A stretch of DNA of 64,000 nucleotides from Methylobacter sp. S3L5C (GCF_022788635.1 NZ_CP076024.1:3348001-3412000); one strand, 5' to 3'; counted from the first letter of the stretch, positions 1 through 10,286 are shown. Numbers and translations are program-made. The notes: generated by a model from the sequence alone, not told the origin.

Positions 1-561
1 GATTTTGCCGGGTTCAATAGAATTCTCCTGTTGCCAGTTGTTTTATCGTTCCAAGCCAGATAGGGCAACCTCTTTGCTCCAGTGCCATTACAGCCCCTTC
101 ATCACTACTACAGGTTGCTCCGTCCCTGTACTCCACATTGGTACTCTCACACTTGGGATGCTCCCCCTTGTGTTTCTCCCTTAGCATCGGAGTGACAGGT
201 TCCCACGTTCCACACAAGAGCCCGGATCGCACTCTCGCCACCTCCATGCCGGATGCCGACCGGGCCGTCAACAGGCACCTCCCGGACTTATCCTGCGGTA
301 ACGAAACCTCCGCAGTTTTGACATCGTCTCCACGTTTCGACACGTCATCAGTGGTTCACTTGCGTTCGACTTTACGACCCATACCTGACCAAATCGAGTT
401 TGGCCTTTTCCTATCTCGCTCACCACAACGCCTCTTAAACGTTGCAGCAGTAGGTGGTTTGAAGCCTCCGCCTGTACGGCGACTCCGAGGGACCTACCCT
501 CATCTCTTGTGCAGCATAGCTGCACGGGGGATTTTCACCCCCAATGCGCCTTCGTGACACA
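1..561 (-). mobile_element. Group II intron, 5' part (ribozyme domains), cut by window start
   Basis: Read on the minus strand, this stretch has the structured, GC-richer, non-coding look of a bacterial group II intron upstream of its maturase ORF. The features I recognise are the GTGTG-type 5' boundary at about 562-558, short complementary blocks, and a long leader that ends just before a possible maturase start at about position 17. The text around 343-14 closely resembles, from memory, leaders of proteobacterial group II introns. The maturase/reverse transcriptase and the catalytic domains V-VI lie outside the window. An uninterrupted 109-codon ORF inside the leader (14-343) is most likely fortuitous. 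The intron sits inside the IS66-type transposase that follows. Family assignment is from recall, without an alignment or fold. Confidence 0.72.
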
Positions 562-562
562 C

Positions 563-1268
563 TTTCATCAACATGCAAGATTTCCGCTTGTTGCAGTTGC
601 TCTTTGATTGCAACTCTGGCGGGTTCAATTTTCTGTTCCAATTGCTTGCCCGCATTAAGGATGAAGGCTTCGGAAGGGGATTACCCGAACAAATCCTTAA
701 ATATTTGCGCGGTGCGTTCAATAGGAATGAAATGCCCGGTAGTGAAATAAGTGGCGGCCGTTTTAACTCCATAGCCATACTGCACGGGCTGGCTGACATT
801 TTCTGGAAAATCGCTTTTATTTTCGGTTTTGCATTCAGGGCAGACTTTAAGGGTAGCTTGATGTGCGGTGACGATGGTTTTCATTGCAGGGATATCAAAA
901 ACCTGCCGCTCCTCCACCTTCAGCACAGCAACATCTGCCAAAGAAACGGCGCAGTTTCTGCAACAGTCTTTGTCATGGACTTCGACTTCATCCGGGATTT
1001 CGACTGGGTTCAATGTTGTACCCTTATGTCCGGGTTGTCCGCCATTCGGTTTTTTGCCGTCACCATCGCTTGACGGTGGTTTTGAACTGTTACTGCTATT
1101 CTTAGCCGCCTTTGCTTGAATTTCTTTTATTGCCGCAGCCTGTATTTCTAACTGTTCGGCAAGTACCTTGAATTGTGCTTCGAATTTGTCAAATAACGCC
1201 AAAATAGCCTCTTCGCCTTCGGCGAATACTTTTTGTATTTCTTCATGACTGGATATTTGAATATTCAT
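563..1268 (-). pseudogene. IS66-family TnpC transposase, N-terminal exon, interrupted
   Basis: The reading frame from the ATG at 1268 encodes the N-terminal half of an IS66-type transposase. It has a coiled-coil start, the SSNSSKPPSSDG linker near residues 57-68, and a zinc-ribbon-like pair of CxxC motifs (CRNC, CPEC). The frame meets an in-frame TAA at 681-683 and then continues in the same frame with recognisable IS66 sequence down to LHVDES, which is the region of the first catalytic Asp. There the group II intron starts. The gene is therefore dead twice, by a nonsense codon and by an intron. No tnpA or tnpB lies in the 166 bp upstream, which suggests the stand-alone ISBst12-like type; that subgroup call is inference. 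Confidence 0.82.
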
Positions 1269-1434
1269 GGGAAGATATTAGACTCGGGAACCGATTTTTT
1301 GGCAAGTTTGAATTAGGCTGAGTAGTTACAAAAATTATTTTGCACAGAGGCTTATTTATGCGATGAAAGACTCCCCTTCCAACAAAGAATCTATTATCAA
1401 GTAATAAAGTTGTCTAAATAGAGTACTCATAATA

Positions 1435-2634
1435 TCACTCGGTGCGCAAAGCTTCTAATGGTTCCAGTTTGGCCGCTTTCATTGCCGGAATAACACCGGC
1501 GACAATGCCAATAAGTAATGACACCATAAAAGCCATGGCGATATACCCCCAAGCGATTTGCACAGGTAAAGCAGGAAGCATGGCATCAAGAATTTGCACG
1601 ATAAACAGGCCCAGTAATACGCCAAAAGTTCCACCGACCATACTAAGCGTCAGCGCCTCCCATAAAAACAACTGAAAAATAGTCCGTCGCTCTGCCCCTA
1701 AAGCTCGTAGCAAACCAATTTCTGAAATTCTTTCAGACACTGCTATGGTCATTATTGTCAGAATACCAACTGACCCAACCACTAAAGAAACACTACCTAA
1801 AGCGGCTACGGCCAAGGTTAAAATACTCAAGATAGAATCCATTTTTTCCAGCATTTGGTTTTGTGAAACCAAAGTAAAATCTTCCATACCATGCCGCGAA
1901 ATCAATAATTTTTTAATGGATTTTTGTATGCTGGTAACAGAAATACTGTTTTTATAGAGTAAATCAATTTGCATCAAACTTTCCCTATCGAACAGTTCCA
2001 ATGCCTTTGCTGCCGGAATATAGATCGTGTCATCCATATCAAAACCCAATAATTGGCCTTTTTTTTCCATCACCCCCATAATCCGATACCGGTCAGTGCC
2101 AATTCTGATTCGTTTACCGAGCGGATTATTAGTGCCAAACAACTCACTGGCTAACTTATTGCCCAACACGGCAAAAGCACGCGGATTAGTTTCCTCACCG
2201 GTAGGTAAAAATCGCCCACTGACGGCTTTCATTTTCCAGACTTGGGGCACTGAGGCACCAACCCCCAGAACATTGGTTCTTCGCTGCTTGTTGTCCGCTT
2301 CAATACGAACATTACCCTGCACTAACGGTACTACGGCAATAATGTTTTCCAGTTGGCTCAAACTGACTGCATCTCCCAAATTTAGTGGTCTAACCGTGCT
2401 TATTGTTGCACCTGACAAACCAAAAGTGCTTTTTTTTCCGGGAGAAACACTCACCAGATTAGTCCCAAACTGAGTAAATTCAGCGAGTACAAAAGTATGA
2501 ATCCCGCGTCCTATGGACGTTAGAATAACCACCGCAGCGATGCCGATAATCAAGCCCAAAGCCGTTAATGAGGAACGTAACTTCTGACTGGTGATGGTTC
2601 GAAATGACAAAACCAATAAATCGGAAGTATGCAT
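1435..2634 (-). CDS. MacB/FtsX-type ABC transporter permease (second of pair)
   Basis: A 399-residue inner-membrane permease of the MacB/LolC/E/FtsX superfamily. It has one N-terminal membrane segment (about residues 20-45), a large periplasmic MacB_PCD-like domain (about 50-240), then three C-terminal membrane segments, with the typical SERISEIGLLRALGA cytoplasmic motif after the second segment. It is the last gene of an adaptor-ATPase-permease-permease operon; its ATG lies 2 bp after the stop of the upstream permease. Such systems couple cytoplasmic ATP hydrolysis to periplasmic substrate extrusion through an outer-membrane channel. The substrate cannot be read from sequence. A TolC-like gene is not adjacent. 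Confidence 0.9.
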   Translation of the reverse strand: MHTSDLLVLSFRTITSQKLRSSLTALGLIIGIAAVVILTSIGRGIHTFVLAEFTQFGTNLVSVSPGKKSTFGLSGATISTVRPLNLGDAVSLSQLENIIAVVPLVQGNVRIEADNKQRRTNVLGVGASVPQVWKMKAVSGRFLPTGEETNPRAFAVLGNKLASELFGTNNPLGKRIRIGTDRYRIMGVMEKKGQLLGFDMDDTIYIPAAKALELFDRESLMQIDLLYKNSISVTSIQKSIKKLLISRHGMEDFTLVSQNQMLEKMDSILSILTLAVAALGSVSLVVGSVGILTIMTIAVSERISEIGLLRALGAERRTIFQLFLWEALTLSMVGGTFGVLLGLFIVQILDAMLPALPVQIAWGYIAMAFMVSLLIGIVAGVIPAMKAAKLEPLEALRTE

Positions 2635-2636
2635 GA

Positions 2637-3845
2637 TTATCGCTTGCCCAATGCGACAACGGGATTAAGCTTTGCTGCTTTTCTGGCCGGCAATACGCCA
2701 AATAACAGACCGGTAAACAACGACACAGCCAATGCGGCCAGCAGCGCCCAACCCGGTAATTGAATGGGGAAATCGGGGTAAAGAGTCGTTAGTACAGTAA
2801 TACCTGCCAGACCCAAAGCCATTCCCAACAAAGCACCTGCCAATGATAACATCGTGGCTTCTGTTAAAAACAGCCACTGTAATTGACGTTGGGTTGCTCC
2901 CAAGGCTTTTAGCAAACCAACTTCAGCGGTGCGCTGGGTAACGCTGACCAACATGACATTCATCACCAAAACGCCGGCAACAACCAGACTTATACCGGCA
3001 ATACTGACCACAGTCAGCGTCAACGCCGTTAATATTTTATCAAAAGTATTGACGACACTATCCTGGGTAATGATGGTGATATCATCTTCACCTTCATGAC
3101 GGGCTTTTATAATACCGGTAATTTCATCAACTGCTTGATACATGGATTGTTTGGATTTGGCTTCGATCAAAATCCGAAATAATGAATGGGTGTTGAATAA
3201 AGCCTGTGCAGAAGCCACCGGAATAATCACCATCTCATCAAAATCAACACCAATAGACTGCCCTTCGGATGCCAATACCCCGATCACCAAAAAACGCCGA
3301 TCATTAATTCGCAGCCATTGCCCAAGAGCCTTCTGATCGGAAAATAATTGCTCGCGTATCGTTTGGCCAATAACACAAACTGACAAGGCTTTGTTGGCAT
3401 CCATTTTAGGTAAAAAACTGCCTTGTGCCATGGTTAAATGACGCACACGTCTTAGTGCATAAGTCGAACCAAATATGTTGGTTTCCCGCTCCAGTCCTTG
3501 AGTTGAAACCGGCGCAGAACCAATAGTCAGTGGCGCAACAGCGGCAATATGATAACTACGAAACAGTGCCTCGGCATCATCCAAAGTCAGGTCTCTAGGT
3601 GTTTCACTAAACAGCGGTGGATGCCCGCCTGTTGTTTCATTACGTCCCGGCAAAACAATCATCAGATGAGTCCCCAGCGATTCAAACTCGTTAACAATAT
3701 AACTACGGGCACTTTCTCCCAGCGCAGTTAGTACAATTACGGAAGCGATACCGATACTCATTGCCAGAATAATGAGTGCCGCACGTAAACGCTGGGCACT
3801 GATTGCACCAAAGGCTTGGACTAAAGTGTCTTTAAACAACATCAC
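2637..3845 (-). CDS. MacB/FtsX-type ABC transporter permease (first of pair)
   Basis: A 402-residue permease with the same architecture as its downstream neighbour: N-terminal transmembrane helix, periplasmic core domain, three C-terminal helices and a QRTAEVGLLKALGAT coupling motif. The two permeases align along their length (for example LRAALIILAMSIGIASV against LRSSLTALGLIIGIAAV), so they are tandem paralogues and probably form a heterodimer. In classical MacB one polypeptide carries both ATPase and permease and works as a homodimer; here the ATPase is a separate protein. A gap of 103 bp separates this gene from the upstream ATPase gene, but the four genes still look like one operon. Confidence 0.9.
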   Translation of the reverse strand: MMLFKDTLVQAFGAISAQRLRAALIILAMSIGIASVIVLTALGESARSYIVNEFESLGTHLMIVLPGRNETTGGHPPLFSETPRDLTLDDAEALFRSYHIAAVAPLTIGSAPVSTQGLERETNIFGSTYALRRVRHLTMAQGSFLPKMDANKALSVCVIGQTIREQLFSDQKALGQWLRINDRRFLVIGVLASEGQSIGVDFDEMVIIPVASAQALFNTHSLFRILIEAKSKQSMYQAVDEITGIIKARHEGEDDITIITQDSVVNTFDKILTALTLTVVSIAGISLVVAGVLVMNVMLVSVTQRTAEVGLLKALGATQRQLQWLFLTEATMLSLAGALLGMALGLAGITVLTTLYPDFPIQLPGWALLAALAVSLFTGLLFGVLPARKAAKLNPVVALGKR

Positions 3846-3948
3846 GGTAAACCTGACTCAACTGTTATCCCTTTATTCATAAGCCATGAGTTATCAACGG
3901 GCTATTTTTATGTGATTTTGACCACTTCAGCAAAAAATAACCGGTCAT

Positions 3949-4611
3949 TCAGTACGCTATCTGTCCATCAACGATACGAATTTTTCGTTGTGCCCGATCA
4001 CCCAAGGTTTGATCATGAGTAATAATCACCAAGGTTACGCCCCGCTGATTAAGGTTTTCCAATAGCTCGATAATTTCCATTCCGGATTTACTGTCAAGAT
4101 TACCGGTAGGCTCATCTGCCAATAATATCTCGGGTCGCATGATCATGGCCCGGGCAATAGCAACACGCTGAAGCTGTCCACCAGAAAGCTGATCAGGTCT
4201 GTGACTGGAGCGATCTTGCAGATTGACAGAAGCCAACGCATCGGCTACTCTTTGTTTACGCTCTTTAACGGCGATACCGGCTAAAATCATCGGCATTTCA
4301 ACATTTTCAGCAGCCGATAAACGCGGGATTAAATGAAAAAACTGAAATACAAAACCCAAATTTTCGCGCCGAACTTTGGCAAGTTCATCATCACTATGCA
4401 GGGTAACATTCAGATTATTTAACCGGTAACTGCCAGTGGAAGGTTTATCAAGCAGAGCAATAACATTTAACAAGGTCGATTTACCTGAACCTGACGGTCC
4501 CATAACTGATACATACTCACCCTTGTTAATGGTTAGAGTAATGTCATTTAAGGCATGAACGGTTTGTTCCCCGACCTGAAAATAGCGGTGTATGTTTTCC
4601 AGCTGTATCAT
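3949..4611 (-). CDS. ABC transporter ATP-binding protein (MacB/LolD type)
   Basis: A 220-residue ATPase subunit. Walker A is GPSGSGKST (about residues 39-47), the signature is LSGGQLQRVAIARA, Walker B with the MacB/LolD-specific extension is ILLADEPTGNLDSKSG, and the switch histidine is in ITHDQ. The length is that of a stand-alone nucleotide-binding domain. Its ATG overlaps the stop of the adaptor gene by 4 bp, which implies translational coupling. It most likely drives the two downstream permeases. LolD itself is an alternative by sequence, but the membrane-fusion neighbour argues for an export system. Confidence 0.92.
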   Translation of the reverse strand: MIQLENIHRYFQVGEQTVHALNDITLTINKGEYVSVMGPSGSGKSTLLNVIALLDKPSTGSYRLNNLNVTLHSDDELAKVRRENLGFVFQFFHLIPRLSAAENVEMPMILAGIAVKERKQRVADALASVNLQDRSSHRPDQLSGGQLQRVAIARAMIMRPEILLADEPTGNLDSKSGMEIIELLENLNQRGVTLVIITHDQTLGDRAQRKIRIVDGQIAY

Positions 4612-5741
4612 TTTTGCTGGTGGGCATAAGCGCCCGCAACAACGCCATCCCGACCAACCGACAAAACCACTTTATCGCCAACATTCAGGCCCGATAATAC
4701 TTCTTCGGCATTCCAATTAGCCAAGCCCGGCTTGAACTCACGTTCTACCAATAAACCATCATCCTGCATCAACAATACCCGATTATTTTCCAGTACCGCC
4801 TCAGCGGGAACTATAAGTGCCTGTTGCTTACTGGCCAACAAGATTTCAATATCCGCACTATAACCTGGCAATAAGTCCTTGATATCATTTGGATCAGTTA
4901 ATTTAACCTCGACCTCAACGGTACGTGCCTGCTTTTCTTTTTCCAAAACATACGGTGCAATACGGGTTACCGTTCCAGAGCAACGTTTTTCGGCAAAAGC
5001 ATCAAGGGACACACAAGCACTCATACCGGTTCTTATTTTTGGGGCATCAACTTCATCAATCGGTGCGGACACATATAAACAACTGATATCTAATAAATCA
5101 ATGGCTGGCAAAGTTGGGATACCGGGAGGCGATGGGGTAACATACTCACCGATTTCAACATTGATTTCGGCAACCCTGCCATCAAAAGGCGCTAAAACCA
5201 GAGAGCGTTCAACGGCGGCCTGAACCACCTCGCGATTTGCCTCACTAACAGCAATAGTCGCTAATGATGCATTGCAAGTGGCCCGTTTGGCTCTTGCCTC
5301 TGTTGTTTTGGCATCAAAGACTTCTTCAGAAACAATATCATGTTTTCGTTGCAGGATCATGCGTTGAGCTTCGCGTTCAGCAACAGCCGCCAACTGACAG
5401 ACCTGTTCGGCAGTCGCCTGATTAGCCCTGATCTGAAACCCGTGTAATTTTACCTGCGCTTTCAGGTCCTTGTTCCATACTTCCATTAGCAATTGGTTTT
5501 GCTTAACACTATCACCTTTCCTGACATGAAGCTTGGCAACTTGTCCACCTGTCGCAGGTGCCAGAAAAGAACGTCGACAAGCTTTAACCGTTCCTACCCG
5601 AGTATTGGAAATTGTTGCCCTTACCTCACCTTTTTCAAGTTGAACTATTTCAACGTCAATCAGCTTGGGTTGTTTAGTAAAGAAAAAAACCGCCACCATC
5701 GCAATAACGCCGACGATAACCAGCAGTTTTTTACTGACCAT
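4608..5741 (-). CDS. Periplasmic adaptor (HlyD/RND-type membrane fusion protein)
   Basis: A 377-residue adaptor with one N-terminal membrane anchor (residues 5-22). A biotinyl-lipoyl-like half (APATGGQVAKLHVRKGDSV) is followed by a helical hairpin (about 95-185), the second lipoyl half (APFDGRVAEINVEIGEYV) and a C-terminal beta-barrel/proximal domain. It would bridge the inner-membrane permeases to an outer-membrane TolC-like channel. It is the first gene of the operon. The 123 bp upstream, between it and wecC, shows no strong promoter that I can defend. No lipobox is seen, so it is probably anchored by its uncleaved helix. Confidence 0.9.
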   Translation of the reverse strand: MVSKKLLVIVGVIAMVAVFFFTKQPKLIDVEIVQLEKGEVRATISNTRVGTVKACRRSFLAPATGGQVAKLHVRKGDSVKQNQLLMEVWNKDLKAQVKLHGFQIRANQATAEQVCQLAAVAEREAQRMILQRKHDIVSEEVFDAKTTEARAKRATCNASLATIAVSEANREVVQAAVERSLVLAPFDGRVAEINVEIGEYVTPSPPGIPTLPAIDLLDISCLYVSAPIDEVDAPKIRTGMSACVSLDAFAEKRCSGTVTRIAPYVLEKEKQARTVEVEVKLTDPNDIKDLLPGYSADIEILLASKQQALIVPAEAVLENNRVLLMQDDGLLVEREFKPGLANWNAEEVLSGLNVGDKVVLSVGRDGVVAGAYAHQQK

Positions 5742-5864
5742 TGAGAATAGAAAATGTCATTAGAATAAATAGCCTTCAGCAGAAATAATCCTGCCAACTA
5801 AATAATTAGACTATACAGCAATATTCTTCCACACGAACCACCAAATAAAGCGACTTGTTATTTA

Positions 5865-7064
5865 TTACCTGTCGACAACACCGCAAAAATCGAGTTTATT
5901 GACAATATTAAGCCCCTTAAATTCTTTATGTGCAACCAAAAAAACAACGATGTCGGCCTCAGTGACAGCATCCTTGTAATTAACCAGATTTAAGCCGTCG
6001 TAAGATTTTATATTGGGCTCAACTGCCAACACATCCAAACCCTCATTAACAAGACGTTTAGTGATGGATAAGGCTGGAGATTCTCTTAAGTCATCAATAT
6101 CAGGCTTAAAAGCAAGCCCCATACAGGCAACTTTGGCTTTTTTACCGGTTTCATTTTCAAAGGCTAATGCCGAATTTTTTATCTTTTCAATGGTCCATTC
6201 AGTTTTGTGGTTATTAACTTCTCTGGCAGTGCGAATCAATTTGGCATCTTTACCACCTTTATGAACGATAAACCAAGGGTCTACCGCGATGCAATGCCCA
6301 CCAACCCCAGCCCCAGGTTGAAGTATATTGACGCGAGGATGTCTATTGGCCAAACGAATAAGCTCCCAGACATTAATAGCAAATTTATCACACAATATTG
6401 ACAGTTCATTGGCGAAGGCAATATTGGTGTCTCGATAACTGTTTTCAGTTAATTTGGCCATTTCTGCCGTTCTTGCATCAGTTTCAAGCACATCGCCCTG
6501 TACAAAGTCGCGATAAAAATCAGCAGTAATTTTAGTGGCAGCGTCCGTTGTTCCGCCAACAATACGGTCATTTTCGACCAGTTCTTTCATGATTTTTCCG
6601 GGTAGTACGCGCTCCGGACAATGAGCTATATATATCCCGCAAATATCTATGCCCTGCTCACTCAATAGCTCAGCAACTTTATCAGTGGTTCCTACCGGTG
6701 AAGTGGATTCCAGAATAACGATATTACCCGACCTTATATAGGGCACTATGGAAAGCGTAGCCGCACAAACATAATCAATGTTGGGTATAAATCCGTCATG
6801 AAACGGAGTCGGCACGGCAATGATAAAAACATCTGCTTCAGCAGGTTTTGTATCGGCTTTCAGTCGTCCCGAATTAACGGCTGATTTTACAAAAGTATCC
6901 AGTTCCGGTTCGACGATGTGGATTTCGCCGCGATTAATTATATCAACAGCTCGCTGATCAAGGTCAACGCCATGAATATCATAGCCTCTATTAGCCAATA
7001 AAGCCGCTGTTGGTAAACCGATGTAACCCAAGCCTATGACGCAAATTTTTGTTATTTTATTCAT
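5865..7064 (-). CDS. wecC: UDP-N-acetyl-D-mannosamine dehydrogenase (WecC)
   Basis: A 399-residue member of the UDP-glucose/GDP-mannose dehydrogenase family. It shows an N-terminal Rossmann motif (VIGLGYIGLPTAALLANRG), the central domain and the catalytic cysteine in GAGVGGHCIAVDPWF at about residue 257. It oxidises UDP-ManNAc twice, with NAD, to UDP-ManNAcA. The partner epimerase gene lies directly upstream (start of wecC at 7064, stop of wecB at 7066), so the pair makes UDP-ManNAcA from UDP-GlcNAc. The N-terminal signature and pairing favour WecC over UDP-glucose dehydrogenase. The likely use is a cell-surface polysaccharide. Confidence 0.93.
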   Translation of the reverse strand: MNKITKICVIGLGYIGLPTAALLANRGYDIHGVDLDQRAVDIINRGEIHIVEPELDTFVKSAVNSGRLKADTKPAEADVFIIAVPTPFHDGFIPNIDYVCAATLSIVPYIRSGNIVILESTSPVGTTDKVAELLSEQGIDICGIYIAHCPERVLPGKIMKELVENDRIVGGTTDAATKITADFYRDFVQGDVLETDARTAEMAKLTENSYRDTNIAFANELSILCDKFAINVWELIRLANRHPRVNILQPGAGVGGHCIAVDPWFIVHKGGKDAKLIRTAREVNNHKTEWTIEKIKNSALAFENETGKKAKVACMGLAFKPDIDDLRESPALSITKRLVNEGLDVLAVEPNIKSYDGLNLVNYKDAVTEADIVVFLVAHKEFKGLNIVNKLDFCGVVDR

Positions 7065-7065
7065 C

Positions 7066-8196
7066 CTATGCCTTCATGAAGTTTATAATTCTTTCACATG
7101 CCTTACCATCACCATAAGGGTTATGTGCTTTAGCCATGCTGTCGTAGGCTGACTGATTATCCAGTAACTCACTAGTTTCCTTAATGATGCGCTTTACATC
7201 GGTACCGACCAGCTTAACGGTGCCGGCATCGACAGCTTCTGGACGTTCGGTAGTATCACGCATTACTAAAACAGGCTTGCCCAAACTGGGCGCTTCTTCT
7301 TGTACACCGCCACTATCAGTAATAATTAATTTGGACAAGCTCATCAAATAAATAAACGCTTCATATTGCAAAGGCTCAATCAGATAGACATTTTTTAAAT
7401 CACCTAATAATTCATTGACCGGTTTCAACACATTAGGATTTAAATGCACCGGGTAAACGATGTTGATAGCAGGTCTTTCCAACGCTATGGTCTTTAATGC
7501 CGAACAAATATCAACAAACCCTTGACCAAAATTTTCCCGACGATGCCCGGTAACCAAAATAAATTCTGTTACTTCGGGATCAAAACCTTTCTCATTGACA
7601 GATTCTTGTACGCGTTGTCGAAAAGGCGAATCCGTATCCAATCTGTTCTGCATAAACAGCAGTGCATCTATAACCGTATTTCCGGTAACAATAATTTTTT
7701 CATCAGCGACATTTTCTTTTAATAAATTATTTCGACTTTGCTGAGTTGGAGCAAAATGATAAGAGGTCAACTGTGATGTCAATTTACGATTGGCTTCTTC
7801 CGGCCAAGGCGAATAAATATTACCGGTTCGTAACCCAGCTTCTATATGGCCAATAGCTATCTTTTCATAAAATGCTGCCAAACTGACCGCAAAAGTGGTT
7901 GTGGTATCGCCATGCACAAAAATAACATCGGGACGGTAAATTTTAAAAACAGTTTTCATTCCTTGTAGGATATTATCGGTAATATCATACAAATCTTGAT
8001 TGGGCTTCATGATATCAAGATCAAAATCAGTGGTGATTTCAAATAAATTTAAAACTTGATCAAGCATTTCCCTATGCTGTGCGGTAACACATACCTTGGT
8101 TTGAAAATCTTGATTTTGTTCCTGAAATGCTTTTACTAGCGGTGCCATCTTGATGGCTTCTGGACGCGTACCAAATACCAGCAGAATTTTTTTCAT
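7066..8196 (-). CDS. wecB: UDP-N-acetylglucosamine 2-epimerase (non-hydrolysing, WecB)
   Basis: A 376-residue GT-B-fold epimerase. Diagnostic stretches are [12 protein letters not shown] at the N-terminus, [29 protein letters not shown] and [20 protein letters not shown]. It interconverts UDP-GlcNAc and UDP-ManNAc in the cytoplasm. The length matches the family. It forms a two-gene unit with wecC. An upstream region of more than 400 bp separates it from the phosphohexomutase gene, so a promoter is likely in 8197-8632, though I cannot place it. Confidence 0.94.
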   Translation of the reverse strand: MKKILLVFGTRPEAIKMAPLVKAFQEQNQDFQTKVCVTAQHREMLDQVLNLFEITTDFDLDIMKPNQDLYDITDNILQGMKTVFKIYRPDVIFVHGDTTTTFAVSLAAFYEKIAIGHIEAGLRTGNIYSPWPEEANRKLTSQLTSYHFAPTQQSRNNLLKENVADEKIIVTGNTVIDALLFMQNRLDTDSPFRQRVQESVNEKGFDPEVTEFILVTGHRRENFGQGFVDICSALKTIALERPAINIVYPVHLNPNVLKPVNELLGDLKNVYLIEPLQYEAFIYLMSLSKLIITDSGGVQEEAPSLGKPVLVMRDTTERPEAVDAGTVKLVGTDVKRIIKETSELLDNQSAYDSMAKAHNPYGDGKACERIINFMKA

Positions 8197-8587
8197 TGAA
8201 TATGATAAAACCGTTATGACCGTGACAATGTAATTTTAAGAATAGTACAAATTAATAAACTTACCTGACAGGTATAACGAAAAAAGATAATAAGGCTATA
8301 GCGGGGCCACCTCGACCATAAATACAGAAAATCCGAGCTACAAAAACGTCGTGATATCGACACTATGTGCAAGATAGTATGTAAAATTCCTATGGCAGCG
8401 TTCTAAAATCTTCAGAAATTAAACTTCCACCACATGAAATTTATCTGAAAACCTATAGATAACCTTAATTTACTTCTGATAGCCAAATGTTTTAAATGGC
8501 TTTATAACCAAGGCGCACAGACTACGCCCTATTACTCGACAAAACTTATCCGGAACTGTATCAACCTGTAAAAATCACTTGGCCCAC
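8197..8587. other. Intergenic region without a recognisable gene
   Basis: AT-rich spacer between wecB and the phosphohexomutase gene. No ORF of plausible composition, RNA gene or recognisable repeat is seen apart from the hairpin at its upstream edge (8588-8621). It should contain the wecB promoter. Confidence 0.5.
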
Positions 8588-8621
8588 GAAAACCAAAAGC
8601 AAGTGTCTCCTTTTGGTTTTC
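8588..8621 (-). terminator. Perfect 12-bp hairpin downstream of phosphohexomutase
   Basis: GAAAACCAAAAG at 8588-8599 is exactly complementary to 8610-8621, with a 10-nt loop. It lies 12 bp past the stop of the minus-strand gene at 8633. The T-run is part of the stem rather than a separate tail, so this is a terminator-like hairpin, not a textbook intrinsic terminator. Confidence 0.5.
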
Positions 8622-8632
8622 CGTGAAATCGC

Positions 8633-10018
8633 CTATCCCAGCAACGCCAATAACTCTTCGGTTTTTGCCTGCATTAACGCTTGGTCACCGCGTGACTCTA
8701 CATTTAAGCGTACCAACGGCTCAGTATTGGAACATCGCAAATTAAACCGCCAGCTACCAAATTCCATGCTCAAGCCGTCGGTATAATCAACAATTTGGGC
8801 ATCGTTCTCATAATGTTTTTTAACCAATTCAATAGCCGCTTCCGGTTGGGCTATGGTGCGGTTAATTTCCCCACTGGCAGGGAAAAGACGCATTCTTTCA
8901 TCGACCAGTTGCGATAGCTTTGTACCACTTTTACTCATTAACTCAATCACCAGTAACCACGGAATCATACCACTATCACAATAAGAAAAATCCCTAAAAT
9001 AATGATGGGCACTCATCTCTCCGCCATAAACAGCATCTTCCAGACGCATTCTTTCTTTGATAAAAGCATGACCGGTTTTGCTTTGCACGGCTATTCCCGA
9101 CATGCTCTTGACTATGTCAATGGTGTTCCAGGTTAAACGCGGATCATGGACAATTTTTGCACCCGGATTTTGTTTAAGGAAGGCCTCAGCCAGTAAACCG
9201 ACAATATAATAACCTTCGATAAAACGACCGGTTTCATCAAACACAAAACAACGATCAAAATCACCATCCCAGGCGATACCCAAATCTGCGCCATGTTCTT
9301 TAATGGCAGCAATGGTACTGTCGCGATTTTCTGTTAATAATGGATTGGGAATGCCGTTGGGAAAGTGGCCATCAGGTTCATGATGTATCTTGATAAACTC
9401 CAAGGGTTGCACCATGGCTTTTTGCAGTGCCGCTTCCAACCAATCAATGGCATGCCCTGCTGCACCGTTACCGGCATTAACGACTACCTTTAGAGGTTTT
9501 AATGCCAAGGGATCAATATAACTCAACAAATGTTCAATATAATCCGCACCGATTGAAATAGCTGTAACCGTGCCGCGATGTGCTACCGGTTCCCCGAAGT
9601 TATTGGCTTCAGCCAACAGTTTAATATCATTCAGCCCGGTATCACCACTAACAGGCTTGCTTTGTTCACGCACCAATTTCATGCCATTATAATCTTTTGG
9701 ATTATGGCTTGCAGTCACCATAATACCGCCATCCATGGGCATACCGGTATCCGTGTAGGCAAAAGTAGCATAATAAACTTCTTCAGTACCACACAAGCCA
9801 ATGTCATAAACATTAACACCTGCATCTTGCAGACCTTTAATAACCGCATCCGCCATTTCGTTACTGGAAAGACGTATGTCACGCCCGACAATCACTCGGG
9901 TAGGCTGAATATTCTCTGCATAAGCGCGACCTATACGATAAGCAATATCGGTATTCAATTCATCGGGAATGCGCCCACGTATGTCGTAGGCTTTAAAACA
10001 GCTTAATAATTTAGTCAT
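8633..10018 (-). CDS. Phosphomannomutase/phosphoglucomutase
   Basis: A 461-residue alpha-D-phosphohexomutase. It shows the phosphoserine loop [13 protein letters not shown] (Ser near residue 104), the magnesium loop DGDFDR (near 252), the sugar-specificity loop [10 protein letters not shown] (near 330) and a C-terminal phosphate-binding region ([12 protein letters not shown]). It interconverts hexose 6- and 1-phosphates and so feeds mannose-1-P or glucose-1-P into nucleotide-sugar synthesis. The sugar-loop GEMS and overall similarity suggest the AlgC/ManB dual-specificity type. It is monocistronic by context, ended by a hairpin and flanked upstream by a palindromic repeat. Confidence 0.93.
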   Translation of the reverse strand: MTKLLSCFKAYDIRGRIPDELNTDIAYRIGRAYAENIQPTRVIVGRDIRLSSNEMADAVIKGLQDAGVNVYDIGLCGTEEVYYATFAYTDTGMPMDGGIMVTASHNPKDYNGMKLVREQSKPVSGDTGLNDIKLLAEANNFGEPVAHRGTVTAISIGADYIEHLLSYIDPLALKPLKVVVNAGNGAAGHAIDWLEAALQKAMVQPLEFIKIHHEPDGHFPNGIPNPLLTENRDSTIAAIKEHGADLGIAWDGDFDRCFVFDETGRFIEGYYIVGLLAEAFLKQNPGAKIVHDPRLTWNTIDIVKSMSGIAVQSKTGHAFIKERMRLEDAVYGGEMSAHHYFRDFSYCDSGMIPWLLVIELMSKSGTKLSQLVDERMRLFPASGEINRTIAQPEAAIELVKKHYENDAQIVDYTDGLSMEFGSWRFNLRCSNTEPLVRLNVESRGDQALMQAKTEELLALLG

Positions 10019-10066
10019 GATATTTTATAAAGTTGATGATTTATACAGCACATTGACGCTGCCCTG

Positions 10067-10123
10067 GGAGGCTGTCCGAGAATAGGAACCGTAGCGATGG
10101 TTTCCTATCCTTGAACCGCCTCC
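10067..10123. repeat. REP-like imperfect palindrome
   Basis: The outer arms GGAGGC (10067-10072) and GCCTCC (10118-10123) enclose inner arms ATAGGAACC and GGTTTCCTAT, which pair with one bulged base. The 57-bp unit lies between two divergently placed genes and resembles REP or bidirectional terminator palindromes. There is no second copy in the window, so its status as a repeat family is inference. Confidence 0.45.
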
Positions 10124-10286
10124 TATGTTATTAGTACAGGTTTTAATGACAAAATGATGAAAATATTTTACATAATCCGTCAAAAAAACTATAAAGCTTG
10201 CCATTCTAACAACATTTACCTTAAATCATCGGTAGATAATGTCATAATTACTAATTTTTTAGATTTCAAAAGGACTGTTGTTTTAC

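Noticed and set aside
14-343. 109-codon ORF at the window start
   Set aside because: It lies in the structured leader of a group II intron and has no protein-like family signature; open by chance.
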